Of a stretch of DNA of 64,000 nucleotides, positions 8,216-17,514 are shown piece after piece. Each line of letters begins with the position of its first letter. The first letter of the stretch is position 1. Below the pieces are notes generated by a model. That model had not been told where the DNA came from, did not search any database, and saw nothing but the letters and a program-made list of their open reading frames with translations. This DNA comes from Prevotella sp. (GTDB lineage Bacteria; Bacteroidota; Bacteroidia; Bacteroidales; Bacteroidaceae). Made by a program: the position numbers and the translations under genes. The stretch covers positions 124,001 through 188,000 of the forward strand of contig JAEEWT010000006.1 of the NCBI GenBank assembly GCA_016287755.1, in the 5' to 3' direction.

Positions 8216-9706
8216 TTATTCCTTTGAATCGATATCCTTAAAATAGGCAGTAATCTCCTGACCTTCAGGTATCTTGTCCAAGTAAGCCTTCCCTTCCGCA
8301 TTGGAAATTCTCTTCCCGTTGAGTGAGCACTCATTGATGACTCCCTCCACTTCGAGGACATTGAGTTTCCAGATGCGCTTACCGTTCTGGAAGGCATGTA
8401 TCTCCCGCTGCCATGACGGTCCTCCGGCAGGTCCTGCGAGTTTCAGATAGCTGATACCGTCTTTCTCGCACTTCGATGGACGCAACCGAGGATTCTCGAT
8501 GGCCACCAGCAAGAATTTCCCGTCCTTACGAATGAAGAAAGCCCCATTCTTATCATCCTTGTCGCGCAGCCATAGCCATTCGTTGTCGTAATCTATAAAG
8601 CAATGGCTCCACTTGGTCAGTACCACATCCTTCTCACCCATCTCGTCTGCATGATACATCTTGTCCATCACTGCCAGATCTTTCTTCCAAATAGGTATAT
8701 CCTCGTCAATCAAGGTATGGAAGCACTCATATTCCAGTTCAACAAGCTGATTACCTCTGGGGAAGAGCATTCCGATGACGAAACTCTCAGGAGCGCTATG
8801 GGTATAGCAGAGCTCCAACCCTTTCGGACCCTCGAAGGCTGCCTCGATACTGTTGGGGATATAGCCATCGGCATCAGCGTTCCAGGAAGATCCCCACTCT
8901 TCATCGTAATAGCCCAGATTCTCCAGCTTACAGATGCTATCGCCATCTATCAGCAGTTCAAGCGCCAAGGCGAACTTACGGTCGGGATCGTATTTATCCT
9001 TGGGAGCGTTCTTATACTCACCCTTGAACTCGATGGCACCCATCGTATAGCGGTCGCCTATGGAACAAGTCATGTAAGAGCGCTCAGCCTTCATTCCGTA
9101 CTGCTCTTCCAGTTGCTTGACAACATCGGCAGGAAGTTCCGGATAATTATAGTCTTCCTTCCGAAGACTCTTTATTTCAAGTCGTTTACGAGATTTCAAA
9201 TAACTGTCAGTGGCGATTACCATCCCCCATTCCTGTTCAGCTTTGTCTTTGGGATTGACATACTCGAAACGGGCACAGAGCGCAGGAATCTCTTCACGAC
9301 CGTGAATCTCACCAATGCTCGGTGTGTTTCCATCGGGATCCTTCAGCACCTCATCCACAAACCTCACCTTCACAATCCCATTGGCTGTGAGCAGATTGGT
9401 ATATTGGGCAGCATTACGACGGAACATCTCCTGCTGTTCCCATACACGGCGCCAGACATCGAAGTATTCCGCATTCTCTTCAGTTTTCTGCGGTTCCTCG
9501 ATGTTTGCCCAATAAAGCATGTGCATGTATTTCCCATCCCCACCGATGAGGAACATCGGTAAGGGCGTGGTATCGTTCTCCTCGATGATGCTATCGAGAA
9601 CGACTGCTACTGAATCCGTACGATCAGCAGAGGTTGTCTGACTCTTGTTCTTACAGCTGATCATCATGACCATCACGCAGACGGCCGCAAACATTAGTTT
9701 CTTCAT
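8216..9706 (-). CDS. Uncharacterised lipoprotein
   Basis: I do not recognise a domain. The 496-residue product starts with a lipoprotein signal (MKKLMFAAVCVMVMMISC), with Cys18 as the likely lipidated residue, followed by a Ser/Thr-rich linker and an acidic, Trp/Tyr-rich soluble body without further membrane segments. Its start overlaps the stop of the preceding secreted-protein gene in TAATG, a sign of translational coupling. Both are probably envelope proteins made together with MiaA and the 5'-nucleotidase. The middle (PELPADVVKQLEEQYGMKAERSY) and the C-terminal part (DGRxxLLVAIENPRL-like beta strands) look globular. Confidence 0.8.
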   Translation of the reverse strand: MKKLMFAAVCVMVMMISCKNKSQTTSADRTDSVAVVLDSIIEENDTTPLPMFLIGGDGKYMHMLYWANIEEPQKTEENAEYFDVWRRVWEQQEMFRRNAAQYTNLLTANGIVKVRFVDEVLKDPDGNTPSIGEIHGREEIPALCARFEYVNPKDKAEQEWGMVIATDSYLKSRKRLEIKSLRKEDYNYPELPADVVKQLEEQYGMKAERSYMTCSIGDRYTMGAIEFKGEYKNAPKDKYDPDRKFALALELLIDGDSICKLENLGYYDEEWGSSWNADADGYIPNSIEAAFEGPKGLELCYTHSAPESFVIGMLFPRGNQLVELEYECFHTLIDEDIPIWKKDLAVMDKMYHADEMGEKDVVLTKWSHCFIDYDNEWLWLRDKDDKNGAFFIRKDGKFLLVAIENPRLRPSKCEKDGISYLKLAGPAGGPSWQREIHAFQNGKRIWKLNVLEVEGVINECSLNGKRISNAEGKAYLDKIPEGQEITAYFKDIDSKE

Positions 9707-10923
9707 TAGTCGGTTATGATAAATCTGGAACCATTCCAGGTTAGGCGCAAATCCCTCTTACCAGAAGGAGTATAGTAGGAAAATACGATGGTCTTTCCCT
9801 GACGAGGCAGGACATGTGATGTAGCTTCCGTGCCATCAGGAGCCTCAAAGCCAAGACCCACTTCGCTGCCATACACCACCTTCATCTTTCGGGTGGCGTT
9901 GTCGTATTTGTAGAAGGTGATGCCTGTGTACTGTCCGGCAATGGCTTTGCCGTTCATAAACAAGTCGTTGGAGAGAGCCACCAGCTTATGCTTCTTGTCG
10001 GCATAGTTCCAATAGCAGCACTCGATGACCAGTCGGTAGGTGTTGTCATCATCCGTGTCGGTTGACTCATAGCCCACATACCCATTCTGCACATCAACGA
10101 TGAGATCATCGCCAGGCATCTGCTTCATACCGTTCTTGTAGAATTCCCATGCTTTCCTCATCCCGTTGAGCGACTCATCTGTCTCATCCTCCTGTGAGAG
10201 CAAGGCTGCAACGAAGTCCTTGATATTGGGAGAAGTACCCTTGAAGCTGACAGTAATATCATCCAAACCATCATCATAGACATAGGGTTCCGTTTTGGCA
10301 TAGACCGGCTTCATGCCATCCCAGGTGAAGGTATGCACCACCGGCCCGTCGCCACTCCAGTCTTGCACGGTCACGTTCTTACCCGTCTTCGGCAGATTGC
10401 AGAATATCTGCTTATACTCTCCCTTGTCGCCCCAACGATATCCCTTCAGGATTTCAGGCTCTGGGGTAAGCGTTTTCTTCTGCGGATCGTAGTCATAGGT
10501 GCATAATACCTCTATGCAGGGATCCGTGGGCTTACCCAAAAGTACTGCTAAGAGTTTATGACCGTTGGAACGGTTCCAATAACAGGCCGACATATACTCA
10601 CCGTCGGTACCCCCATCACCCACCGATGCATAACCATTCTTGCTATCGATGATAATAGTCAGCGAAGTCTCTTCTTCCAGCACCTCTTTGTCAAGTCCTT
10701 TCTCCATGGTATTTCTCACGGCCCCCACCATCCAGGTTGGCCACGTCTGGTCGAACCGTTCCAGCATAATGCCAAAACTGCCGTTAATCACATTATCGAT
10801 AGACTTGGAAGCCCATCCCTCGTTAATCACTTCAAGTGGTGTACTCTCAAACCGCATATCCTGTGCCAAGACAGAAAAAACGGATAAAAAGCCCATGGTT
10901 AGTATGAGCGATACTCTTTTCAT
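9706..10923 (-). CDS. Uncharacterised secreted protein
   Basis: 405 residues with a cleavable signal peptide (MKRVSLILTMGFLSVFSVLAQ). Not recognised. Two similar halves are suggested: each has a segment describing GY(A/V)(S/G)xxxxDTDG/TDDD followed by CYWN and KHKLxALL/KLVALS (about 110-140 and 290-320), so it may be an internal duplication of an extracytoplasmic beta-rich domain. It begins 1 bp after the miaA stop and its own stop overlaps the next lipoprotein start by one base. Location points to the periplasm or outer surface; function is unknown. Confidence 0.8.
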   Translation of the reverse strand: MKRVSLILTMGFLSVFSVLAQDMRFESTPLEVINEGWASKSIDNVINGSFGIMLERFDQTWPTWMVGAVRNTMEKGLDKEVLEEETSLTIIIDSKNGYASVGDGGTDGEYMSACYWNRSNGHKLLAVLLGKPTDPCIEVLCTYDYDPQKKTLTPEPEILKGYRWGDKGEYKQIFCNLPKTGKNVTVQDWSGDGPVVHTFTWDGMKPVYAKTEPYVYDDGLDDITVSFKGTSPNIKDFVAALLSQEDETDESLNGMRKAWEFYKNGMKQMPGDDLIVDVQNGYVGYESTDTDDDNTYRLVIECCYWNYADKKHKLVALSNDLFMNGKAIAGQYTGITFYKYDNATRKMKVVYGSEVGLGFEAPDGTEATSHVLPRQGKTIVFSYYTPSGKRDLRLTWNGSRFIITD

Positions 10924-10924
10924 C

Positions 10925-11869
10925 TTATTCAGTTTCTATGATATGACAAATACGATCCATCGTTTGTTCCATTCCCCCTCCTTCAGGAAGGAACGGAGCA
11001 GGCAGCCAATGAATCTTGAATCCTCTTCTTTCCATTCCCCTGAACCATGTCATCTGTCGTTTAGCGAACTGATGAATGGCAATCTCCAGCTGTCGGAACA
11101 TCTCTTCGTAGGAGAGCTTACCGATGATATACTCCGTTACGTACTTATATTCCAGTCCGTAGTAGATCAGGTCTTCTGCAGGAATTCCACTGTCGAGCAG
11201 TCCTTTCACCTCCTCCACCATACCCTCCTCCAGTCGTTGCTGGAGTCGGCGGGTAATACGCTGTCTTCTTACCTCCCTATCCACATCCACACCTATTATT
11301 ATATAGGGTATCTTCGGGAACTGCCGTTCCTCCATGGGAGTGTGCAGATTATACGTTTCTATCTCGATGGCTCGGATGGCCCGTTGCACCGTATCCACAT
11401 CCGTACGGTTATGCATATTCGAGCCCGTCTGTTTCTTCAGGGCAACCAGCATCTCCGTCAGCTCCTCCAACGAGCGGTCGGCCAGTTCTTCCCTCAGTTC
11501 AGGGTTCTGCGGAACGGGAGAAAGCGAATAACCTTTCAGTACCGACTCGATATACAACCCTGTTCCTCCGCAAAGGATGGGTTGTGCACCTCTGCTGATG
11601 ATATCCTCATACGCCTGGAGGAAATCCTGCTGGTATTGAAAGAGGTTGTATTTCGTTCCCGGCTCGCAGATATCAATCAGATGATACGGAATCGTTCTAC
11701 CGTTGAAGGTGTAGTCGGCCAGGTCCTTACCCGTACCGATATCCATGCGGCGATATACCTGACGACTGTCAGCGCTGATAATCTCCCCGCCGACTCTGGC
11801 GGCGAGGGCAACGGCCAACGAGGTCTTGCCACAGGCTGTAGGTCCGAGTATGGTAATCAGCCGCTGCAT
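10925..11869 (-). CDS. miaA: tRNA dimethylallyltransferase
   Basis: 314 residues with the P-loop LGPTACGKTSLAVALA at the N-terminus, then SADSRQVYRRMDIGTGK and YHLIDI, all diagnostic of MiaA. It transfers a dimethylallyl group to N6 of A37 in tRNAs reading UNN codons. Length matches the family. It lies in a tight operon: 3 bp after the 5'-nucleotidase stop and 1 bp before the next gene. Conserved Arg-rich segment VRRQRITRRLQQRLEEGMVEEVKGLL and the Cys-free C-terminal swivel (QFAKRQMTWFRGMERRGFKIHWL) are intact. The function is housekeeping; the operon association with nucleotide scavenging is probably incidental. Confidence 0.96.
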   Translation of the reverse strand: MQRLITILGPTACGKTSLAVALAARVGGEIISADSRQVYRRMDIGTGKDLADYTFNGRTIPYHLIDICEPGTKYNLFQYQQDFLQAYEDIISRGAQPILCGGTGLYIESVLKGYSLSPVPQNPELREELADRSLEELTEMLVALKKQTGSNMHNRTDVDTVQRAIRAIEIETYNLHTPMEERQFPKIPYIIIGVDVDREVRRQRITRRLQQRLEEGMVEEVKGLLDSGIPAEDLIYYGLEYKYVTEYIIGKLSYEEMFRQLEIAIHQFAKRQMTWFRGMERRGFKIHWLPAPFLPEGGGMEQTMDRICHIIETE

Positions 11870-11872
11870 ACA

Positions 11873-13300
11873 CTACTTCACGATGCGGTTGACACGCTTC
11901 ATTCCCTGATAGCTCACGCTCGGCTGTTTCTCCAGGTAACTGATAATCATGTCAGCCGTCTGCTTATTGATGCTATGTCCCTGATCCTTTCTGGGAGAGT
12001 CGCAGATGGAAGTCACGTAACTGCTGGTCACCACCCGATACGTCTTTTTCATATTGAGTTTCTTACCATCGGGGGTAAACACCTTCAGATCCTTGATATG
12101 CTGCGGATCAGCCTTGTCGTAGGTCACCTCACACTTGATTCCTCCCACTCGTGGGAAGCCATAGCCATCATTCTGTCCGCAGGCAATGAGCATCTGGTGC
12201 AGCTCCTTACCTGTAAGCTCCATTATTACGGCATCATTTCCAAAGGGATCCAGCTGCAGGATATCACTTACTGTGATAGCACCCGCATCATGTTCCTCAT
12301 AGCGGATTCCTCCCGTATTCTGAATAGCCACATCAGCGCCCGACTCGCTCATAAAGGCGTCACAGATCATGCAGCCCAGCTCCTCATAGCATGTGAATGG
12401 CGTTTCAGCAACAGTCAGCTGACGGTGGAAATCAGGGTTCTCACTGAAGAAACGAACCATCTCTTCCACCACCTTATTCTTCTTGGAGAAGCCACGCACA
12501 TCGATATTCTCGGCTTTCTTCGAGATCACCTTGCCGTCTTCCACCACCAGTGTGGTATGCGTAACCTTTTTCAGCTTGTTCACATTCTGGGTAATCAAGA
12601 TTCCGTTATGCATCTCCCCACCTTTGAGCTGTGTATGTGTATGACCGCCGATAATCAGATCTACCCAAGGCACATCCTTCGACAGTTCCACATCATCCTC
12701 ATAGCCGATATGAGTAAGCAGGATGGTCACATCGCACTTCTCCCGCAGCCAAGCATACTTCTGTACCGTTTCCTTGACAGGCAGGAAAGAGATTCCCTTC
12801 ACATTATCGGGATGGGAATCAGGAATACCGCGTGTTCCCAACTGCACAACACCTACCACACCCACTTTCACTCCTTCCACATCGAAGATCTGGTAAGGAA
12901 TGCAATGAATGCCCCATTCGGGATCTGGCAGGATATTGGCACAGATATGACGGAAGTTGGAAAGACTAATCAGTTTCGCCATACCATCCTGATGGGAGTC
13001 GAACTCATGGTTGCCCAATGTCGAAGCATTGAAACCCACCTGGTTCATCAGTGCCACCATGGGATAAGCTGGAATCTCATACCGGTCGTTCAAGGGATCG
13101 CCCGTACGGTTATCACCTGCTGAGAACACCAGCAACGAAGGATAAAGCGCGCGCAGACTATCTGCGATGGCTGCCAGTTGGGGGAAAGCCTCTATGGCCG
13201 CATGCATGTCGTTGGCCGACAGGATATGCACCTCTTTCTTTTCCGCGAAGAGGGTTACCGACCAACACAGTGTTAATAAGACTAGTAGTTTTCTTTTCAT
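11873..13300 (-). CDS. Periplasmic 5'-nucleotidase/2',3'-cyclic phosphodiesterase family
   Basis: 475 residues with a signal peptide (MKRKLLVLLTLCWSVTLFA). The metallophosphatase domain shows ILSANDMHAAIE, SAGDNRTGD, TLGNHEFDSH, LLTHIGYEDD and IIGGHTHTQL, which supply the two-metal site ligands. The C-terminal 5'-nucleotidase domain has QNTGGIRYEEHDAGAITVSDI and DPFGND for base binding. Family members dephosphorylate nucleotides outside the cytoplasm so that nucleosides can be taken up. Its ATG overlaps the stop of the preceding small gene in ATGA. Together with the Tsx-like protein and uracil permease encoded just upstream, it makes a plausible nucleoside salvage set. Confidence 0.92.
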   Translation of the reverse strand: MKRKLLVLLTLCWSVTLFAEKKEVHILSANDMHAAIEAFPQLAAIADSLRALYPSLLVFSAGDNRTGDPLNDRYEIPAYPMVALMNQVGFNASTLGNHEFDSHQDGMAKLISLSNFRHICANILPDPEWGIHCIPYQIFDVEGVKVGVVGVVQLGTRGIPDSHPDNVKGISFLPVKETVQKYAWLREKCDVTILLTHIGYEDDVELSKDVPWVDLIIGGHTHTQLKGGEMHNGILITQNVNKLKKVTHTTLVVEDGKVISKKAENIDVRGFSKKNKVVEEMVRFFSENPDFHRQLTVAETPFTCYEELGCMICDAFMSESGADVAIQNTGGIRYEEHDAGAITVSDILQLDPFGNDAVIMELTGKELHQMLIACGQNDGYGFPRVGGIKCEVTYDKADPQHIKDLKVFTPDGKKLNMKKTYRVVTSSYVTSICDSPRKDQGHSINKQTADMIISYLEKQPSVSYQGMKRVNRIVK

Positions 13301-13503
13301 ATTCTCTTTTCTTTAAATTTTATTTTCTGGTTTTCAGTCAGCGGCGCATCATGATCAATCAGATGGCCCCATGCATCGAAGACCTCCACAGACGCTATCT
13401 TCTCTCTGTCGAGATCCTTGACAACGAAGTATCTGAGCAGGGCATGTTTCACCTTTGCTCCTTCGAACACCTCCACGTATCGTCTGTTGACCTTTACCCG
13501 CAT
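13297..13503 (-). CDS. Small conserved protein, possibly beta-grasp fold
   Basis: 68 residues from the ATG at 13503 (MRVKVNRRYVEVF). A TTG start further upstream would lie inside the TATCTTTG promoter element, so the ATG is preferred. The pattern of strands (VKVNRRYVEVFEGAKVKHAL, then SVEVFDAWGHLIDHDAPLTENQKIKF) resembles small ubiquitin-like/ThiS-type beta-grasp proteins, but the C-terminal GG needed by sulfur carriers is absent. Four-base overlap with the 5'-nucleotidase start suggests coupled translation. Function unknown; the fold suggestion is inference. Confidence 0.65.
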   Translation of the reverse strand: MRVKVNRRYVEVFEGAKVKHALLRYFVVKDLDREKIASVEVFDAWGHLIDHDAPLTENQKIKFKEKRI

Positions 13504-13527
13504 ATGCTGATTGTTATAATAACGGCA

Positions 13528-13535
13528 CAAAGATA
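13528..13535 (-). promoter_or_regulatory. Minus-7 element for the 13503-7256 operon
   Basis: Minus strand TATCTTTG, about 25 bp before the chosen ATG. Confidence 0.65.
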
Positions 13536-13569
13536 AACAAAAAAAATGAATCTACGCGTTTCTTGTCGT

Positions 13570-14772
13570 TTATTCTTCTTTAGATGCCGGTAACAGAAGG
13601 TTGAGCAATACGCCGACAATGGCAGAAAGACCGATTCCGCTCATGGAGAACGAGCCAAAGGAAAGAACGGCTCCGCCAATACCCATGGTAAGCATCACAC
13701 TGACAATGATGATATTGCGCGTCTGAAAGAAATCAACCTTGTTGTTGATGAGGTTCTTCACTCCCACGCTGGCAATAGAGCCGAAGAGCAGTAGCATGAT
13801 TCCGCCGAGAACAGCAGTGGGGATGCTTTGCAGCAGGGCGTTCAGCTTGGCAATGACAGAGAAGACGATAGCCGTAGCTGCTGCGATACGAATTACCTGC
13901 GGATGAGTCACACGAGTAATCTGCATGGCACCCGTCACCTCACTGTAGGTGGTTACGGGAGGGCCGCAGAAGAACGAAGCAAACAGACAGGCAAGACCGT
14001 CGCCCAGCATCGTACGATGAAGTCCGGGATCCTTCACGAAGTCCTTTCCCGCCACCTCGCTCACAACGTATACATCACCGATGTGCTCAATCACCGGAGC
14101 GATGGCTACGGGAATCATGAACACAAAGGGTTCCCAGGCTAAATGCGGTAGTTGGAAATGTGCTATGCTTTGTGGTAAGGCCAACCATGGTGCCTCCCTC
14201 ACTGACGTGAAATCAATCAGTCCCATACATACGGCAACCACATATCCTACGATAATACCACACGCCACAGGCACCAGCTTTAACATACCTTTGGCGAAAG
14301 TAAGCACGATGATTGCAGTTATCAGGGAGATAAAGGCCAGCAACCAGTTGTTCTTCGCCATATCTACAGCAGTAGCCGACAACGACAAACCGATGATGAT
14401 GATGACCGGTCCTATGACTACAGGAGGGAACAAACGGTCCAGGAATTTCTTCCCCTTCCATTTGATGAGTGCCGACATCAAGAAATACACCAAGGCAACG
14501 CCGGCAATTCCCGCAATCGTCCCCGGCATGCCCCACAGCTTTGTTGCTTCTTTGATCGGGGCGATGAATGCGAAGCTGCTTCCGAGGAAAATGGGAACGA
14601 CACCTTTTGTTACCAGATGAAAGATGAAAGTACCTACGCCTGCTGTCAACAATGCTGTAGCAGGATCTAATCCGATAAGAAGTGGGACCAATACGGTTGA
14701 ACCGAAGGCCACGAATAGGAATTGCACGCCCACGATGGTCTTGCCTGCCGGGGTTAGTGTTTGACTATTCAT
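13570..14772 (-). CDS. Uracil/xanthine permease (NCS2 family)
   Basis: 400 residues from MNSQTLTPAGKTIVGVQF, with roughly 12-14 hydrophobic segments. The NCS2 signatures are visible: FVAFGSTVLVPLLIGLDPATALL near the N-terminus, HIGDVYVVSEVAGKDF in the middle (substrate-binding Glu region of UraA-type carriers) and the following GDGLACLFASFFCGPPVTTYSEVTG. These proteins import uracil or related bases with protons across the inner membrane. The start at 14772 is preferred to an upstream in-frame start that would lie inside the preceding gene. It follows the Tsx-like gene by 23 bp. Uracil is likely but xanthine-type specificity cannot be excluded. Confidence 0.9.
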   Translation of the reverse strand: MNSQTLTPAGKTIVGVQFLFVAFGSTVLVPLLIGLDPATALLTAGVGTFIFHLVTKGVVPIFLGSSFAFIAPIKEATKLWGMPGTIAGIAGVALVYFLMSALIKWKGKKFLDRLFPPVVIGPVIIIIGLSLSATAVDMAKNNWLLAFISLITAIIVLTFAKGMLKLVPVACGIIVGYVVAVCMGLIDFTSVREAPWLALPQSIAHFQLPHLAWEPFVFMIPVAIAPVIEHIGDVYVVSEVAGKDFVKDPGLHRTMLGDGLACLFASFFCGPPVTTYSEVTGAMQITRVTHPQVIRIAAATAIVFSVIAKLNALLQSIPTAVLGGIMLLLFGSIASVGVKNLINNKVDFFQTRNIIIVSVMLTMGIGGAVLSFGSFSMSGIGLSAIVGVLLNLLLPASKEE

Positions 14773-14795
14773 CTTTTTGATGTTGATAATGCGTC

Positions 14796-15494
14796 TCAGA
14801 ACTTCCACTTCAGGGCGAGGGTGGGATTCACGAAGAACGACTTGTCGTTATAGGTGTTATAGATGAAGTTGCTACTGATCTCGCACTCTGAGCCGACGCT
14901 TAGATGCTTATTGATACTATACCAAAACTGCGGCTCAGCCAAGAGCACCAGCTGTCCGTGATGGTTAGTCTTCTCTCCCCGCCATAGATCGATGAAGCCC
15001 GTGAAAGCAAACTTCTTGATCGGCAGGTTCCATACCCCAGTAAGCTGCATACTATGGTAAGCCGACGTATAGTCATAACTCTTGAAATAGCGTTTATACA
15101 TCAGCTGCAAGGAGTAGGTAGCTGAGAGGGCGGGATTCAAGCCATTGTAGGCCATACCCACCAACGCCGCTTGCTGAAAGCTGCCACTCTTACTCAGTCC
15201 GCCATTATACTCCACATGAGCGGCAAAGTTCGATCCCTTATATAGATTCAGTTCACGGGCAATCTCCGTATAAGCACTCTCCGTGAACTTCCTACTGAAG
15301 TCAACATCCACGAAATAGAACCACGATCCCCACGAGTCAAGCTGGAACCCCTCCAAGGTCATGGTAACCTTCGGTCTTCCAGCCTCCTCATCAGGATAGA
15401 TATTCCTTCCTAAATCATAGTGCAGCTGCACGTTCTGAGCCTGCACACCAACCACTGCCATCAACAGCAGTGCGCCTAATAACAATCTTTTCAT
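14796..15494 (-). CDS. Tsx-like outer-membrane channel (DUF5020 type)
   Basis: 232 residues with a signal peptide (MKRLLLGALLLMAVVGVQAQ), alternating hydrophobic strands and a C-terminal aromatic residue (TLALKWKF), the usual signature of outer-membrane beta-barrels. The pattern DLGRNIYPDEEAGRPKVTMTLE and WGSWFYFVDVDFS matches my memory of the Bacteroidetes DUF5020 family, which is related to the nucleoside channel Tsx. Position directly before a uracil permease, and near a periplasmic 5'-nucleotidase, fits nucleoside or base uptake. The substrate is inferred from context only. Confidence 0.75.
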   Translation of the reverse strand: MKRLLLGALLLMAVVGVQAQNVQLHYDLGRNIYPDEEAGRPKVTMTLEGFQLDSWGSWFYFVDVDFSRKFTESAYTEIARELNLYKGSNFAAHVEYNGGLSKSGSFQQAALVGMAYNGLNPALSATYSLQLMYKRYFKSYDYTSAYHSMQLTGVWNLPIKKFAFTGFIDLWRGEKTNHHGQLVLLAEPQFWYSINKHLSVGSECEISSNFIYNTYNDKSFFVNPTLALKWKF

Positions 15495-15504
15495 AAACAG
15501 TTTA

Positions 15505-16782
15505 TTATTGTTTCACCTTAATATATATACCATCAAACGCGGCACCCATTCCGAAGCACCCAAGCGACTCATTGCCGGTAATGGTGTTCAACACCACAAA
15601 ACGTGGATAGAAGGTAGCACTGAAGCCATAGCCGCACTCATTGACATCGCGGTATTCGAACTTGTTACCCTTGAGTTCTGCGGGACGTCCTGTCTCACTC
15701 CCACCCTCTGCAATATTGTGCCGCACGTTCCCGCACTCAAAATGCACCTTGTTCTTGCCGGCAGCACGGAAGGTGATATGTCCGCCCATCATCGACTGAT
15801 AATTCTGATCCCATTTCTGGAAGGAATACTCCTTGCCGATATTTCCAGGATCTTCGGGTGTGAGGAGCGACTGCGTGAACCACTTGGGCATCTCACGACT
15901 GTAGGTCATGCTACTCATCTCCAGTTCCTTCTCTGTCTTAGGGTTCGTCCATGTTCCTGACATCACCTCTTTCCACTCCTCCTCTTTCTTGTATTCGATA
16001 GTAATATCACCCGAGATGATACCATCCGACTGGTATTCGTACATGTGGTAGTAGTCGGTACCTTTGTACTGGGTGACGGTTCCTGCAATCATGATGGGTG
16101 CAGGATTCTTTGCCTTGGGATAGTAGATATAGCCGGCCACCACATTATCATCCGTTCTTTGGAAAACGATGTTGATGGGAATGCGTCCATCGAGCATGGC
16201 ATCAAAGCGATGACAAGGATAGTTCAGCAGTCCGCTGAAATCCACATATTCCTCATCTTCCATCGCCCATGTGTTCTCGAAATACTTCACCAGCTTGTTC
16301 CCCTTCCATCGGTAATAAGTGGAGACCCTGTGATCAGGACCCGCACTCAACACGGTACTGATACATTTCTTCTCCGAATCACACATCGGCTCACCAATAC
16401 CAGAGAAGTTCTCAGCCTCAACAAAACCATGCTGTTGCTGATCCCATAGCAGTGCTTCATGCCACGTATTATTGGCAAAGCCACCCATATAGCCCAGGTA
16501 AATGTCGGCATCAGGATAACCGTCGAAGTTCAGATCCTCTTCAGACACCGTTCCGATAAGCTCAGCCATATCCTCAGGAACAGGGGCAGGTAACTCAAGC
16601 GTGTACTCCTTGACGAGCTGGTTGCCCACATAGGCACCCATCTTCACATGCGAGATCTCCCCATCGGCATTCTTCACCTTGGTATTCTTGAACGAGAACT
16701 CACTCCGTTCATGACGGGTAGTCTGTGCCATGACTGCAAGACCAGCTACTACCATCATACCAAAAACCAACAATCTCTTCAT
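15505..16782 (-). CDS. Secreted protein with FG-GAP/VCBS-like motif
   Basis: 425 residues with signal peptide MKRLLVFGMMVVAGLAVMAQ. One calcium-type motif, EEDLNFDGYPDADIYLGYMGG (about residues 80-100), resembles FG-GAP/VCBS repeats (DxNxDGxxD) seen in XAC2610-like proteins. The rest, including two paired blocks of beta strands (for example HITFRAAGKNKVHFECGNV), is not recognised. It starts 43 bp after the preceding gene and ends 10 bp before the Tsx-like gene, so it belongs to that operon. Periplasmic or surface location is likely; role unknown. Confidence 0.78.
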   Translation of the reverse strand: MKRLLVFGMMVVAGLAVMAQTTRHERSEFSFKNTKVKNADGEISHVKMGAYVGNQLVKEYTLELPAPVPEDMAELIGTVSEEDLNFDGYPDADIYLGYMGGFANNTWHEALLWDQQQHGFVEAENFSGIGEPMCDSEKKCISTVLSAGPDHRVSTYYRWKGNKLVKYFENTWAMEDEEYVDFSGLLNYPCHRFDAMLDGRIPINIVFQRTDDNVVAGYIYYPKAKNPAPIMIAGTVTQYKGTDYYHMYEYQSDGIISGDITIEYKKEEEWKEVMSGTWTNPKTEKELEMSSMTYSREMPKWFTQSLLTPEDPGNIGKEYSFQKWDQNYQSMMGGHITFRAAGKNKVHFECGNVRHNIAEGGSETGRPAELKGNKFEYRDVNECGYGFSATFYPRFVVLNTITGNESLGCFGMGAAFDGIYIKVKQ

Positions 16783-16825
16783 GGTCTGTTATTATACCTT
16801 ATTATATATCATATACAGTATGATC

Positions 16826-17395
16826 TCAGAATTCCCGATTCATCAGGAGGTGGAAGGCATTGGTAAGCTCAGCACCTATACGAATGGCGAAAGTAGGCTC
16901 AATCGTACGACTCGCGGAATTGATTTCATGCACCAGACCTTCCTCACCAGCCCCCTGCGCGTTGCTGCCGAAGTACATACGGGTCTCTTCGTCCTTGCCA
17001 CTCTGGTTATTCTTCTCATAATAGAACACCAAGTCACCCTCCTTATCGTACAGGAACTCCTGATAGTAGGTATGGGCAGCTACGTTATAGCTATTGGTGA
17101 TAAAGTAAGGCGTGAAGAAATAACGTCCCAGGTTCTCATCCTCCTGCAGCGTATAGTAGTAATGGGTGACACACTTCCCTGGTCCGCTACCCGGCAACAT
17201 ATAGTTACTGTTCACGACGGTTTCATTGGCAGGGGTACCTTCCTTGGCTTTCTTCTCACTGTTGGCGATGTCCTGTTTAGCCTGTGTGTATAGTTTGCGG
17301 ATCTCTGCCACACGCGCCTTGGCTGCGGGTGATGACTGTGCTCCTGCTGTTAACAGACAGCAGAGGCCAATGGCGATTAGGAATGTTCTCTTCAT
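16826..17395 (-). CDS. Uncharacterised secreted protein
   Basis: About 189 residues from MKRTFLIAIGLCCLLTAGAQ, a clear signal peptide; an in-frame ATG at 17404 (MKDMKRT) is the alternative start. A short Lys/Ala-rich helix (KARVAEIRKLYTQAKQDIANSEKKAKEG) follows the signal, then a beta-rich domain with many Tyr (CVTHYYYTLQEDENLGRYFFTPYF). Not recognised. First gene of the operon that ends with the uracil permease; a TATTTTTG promoter element lies at 17428-17435. Confidence 0.75.
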   Translation of the reverse strand: MKRTFLIAIGLCCLLTAGAQSSPAAKARVAEIRKLYTQAKQDIANSEKKAKEGTPANETVVNSNYMLPGSGPGKCVTHYYYTLQEDENLGRYFFTPYFITNSYNVAAHTYYQEFLYDKEGDLVFYYEKNNQSGKDEETRMYFGSNAQGAGEEGLVHEINSASRTIEPTFAIRIGAELTNAFHLLMNREF

Positions 17396-17427
17396 ATCCT
17401 TCATTTTGATTGTTATTGTGTTGACTG

Positions 17428-17435
17428 CAAAAATA
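17428..17435 (-). promoter_or_regulatory. Minus-7 element for the 17395-13570 operon
   Basis: Minus strand TATTTTTG, 33 bp before the ATG. Confidence 0.55.
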
Positions 17436-17476
17436 CAAAAAAAAAGCCGCCCGACAAAATCGGACGGCAATTTTTT
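17436..17476 (-). terminator. Intrinsic terminator after gapA
   Basis: Arms 17446-17454 and 17460-17468 pair with one mismatch around a 5-base loop. On the minus strand the stem runs into nine T residues, so it fits termination of gapA. Confidence 0.75.
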
Positions 17477-17493
17477 ATGATATTCGCCTATCG

Positions 17494-17514
17494 CTTATTT
17501 CTTATTTCTTATTT
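17494..17514. repeat. 7-bp tandem tract through the gapA stop codon
   Basis: CTTATTT occurs three times perfectly. On the minus strand the units read AAATAAG; the first supplies the last Lys codon and the TAA stop of gapA. Confidence 0.85.

Noticed and set aside
10640..13123. 827-residue open frame on the plus strand
   Set aside because: It is antisense to miaA and the 5'-nucleotidase, both with clear motifs; its product is His/Leu-rich without family features, a shadow of codon bias.
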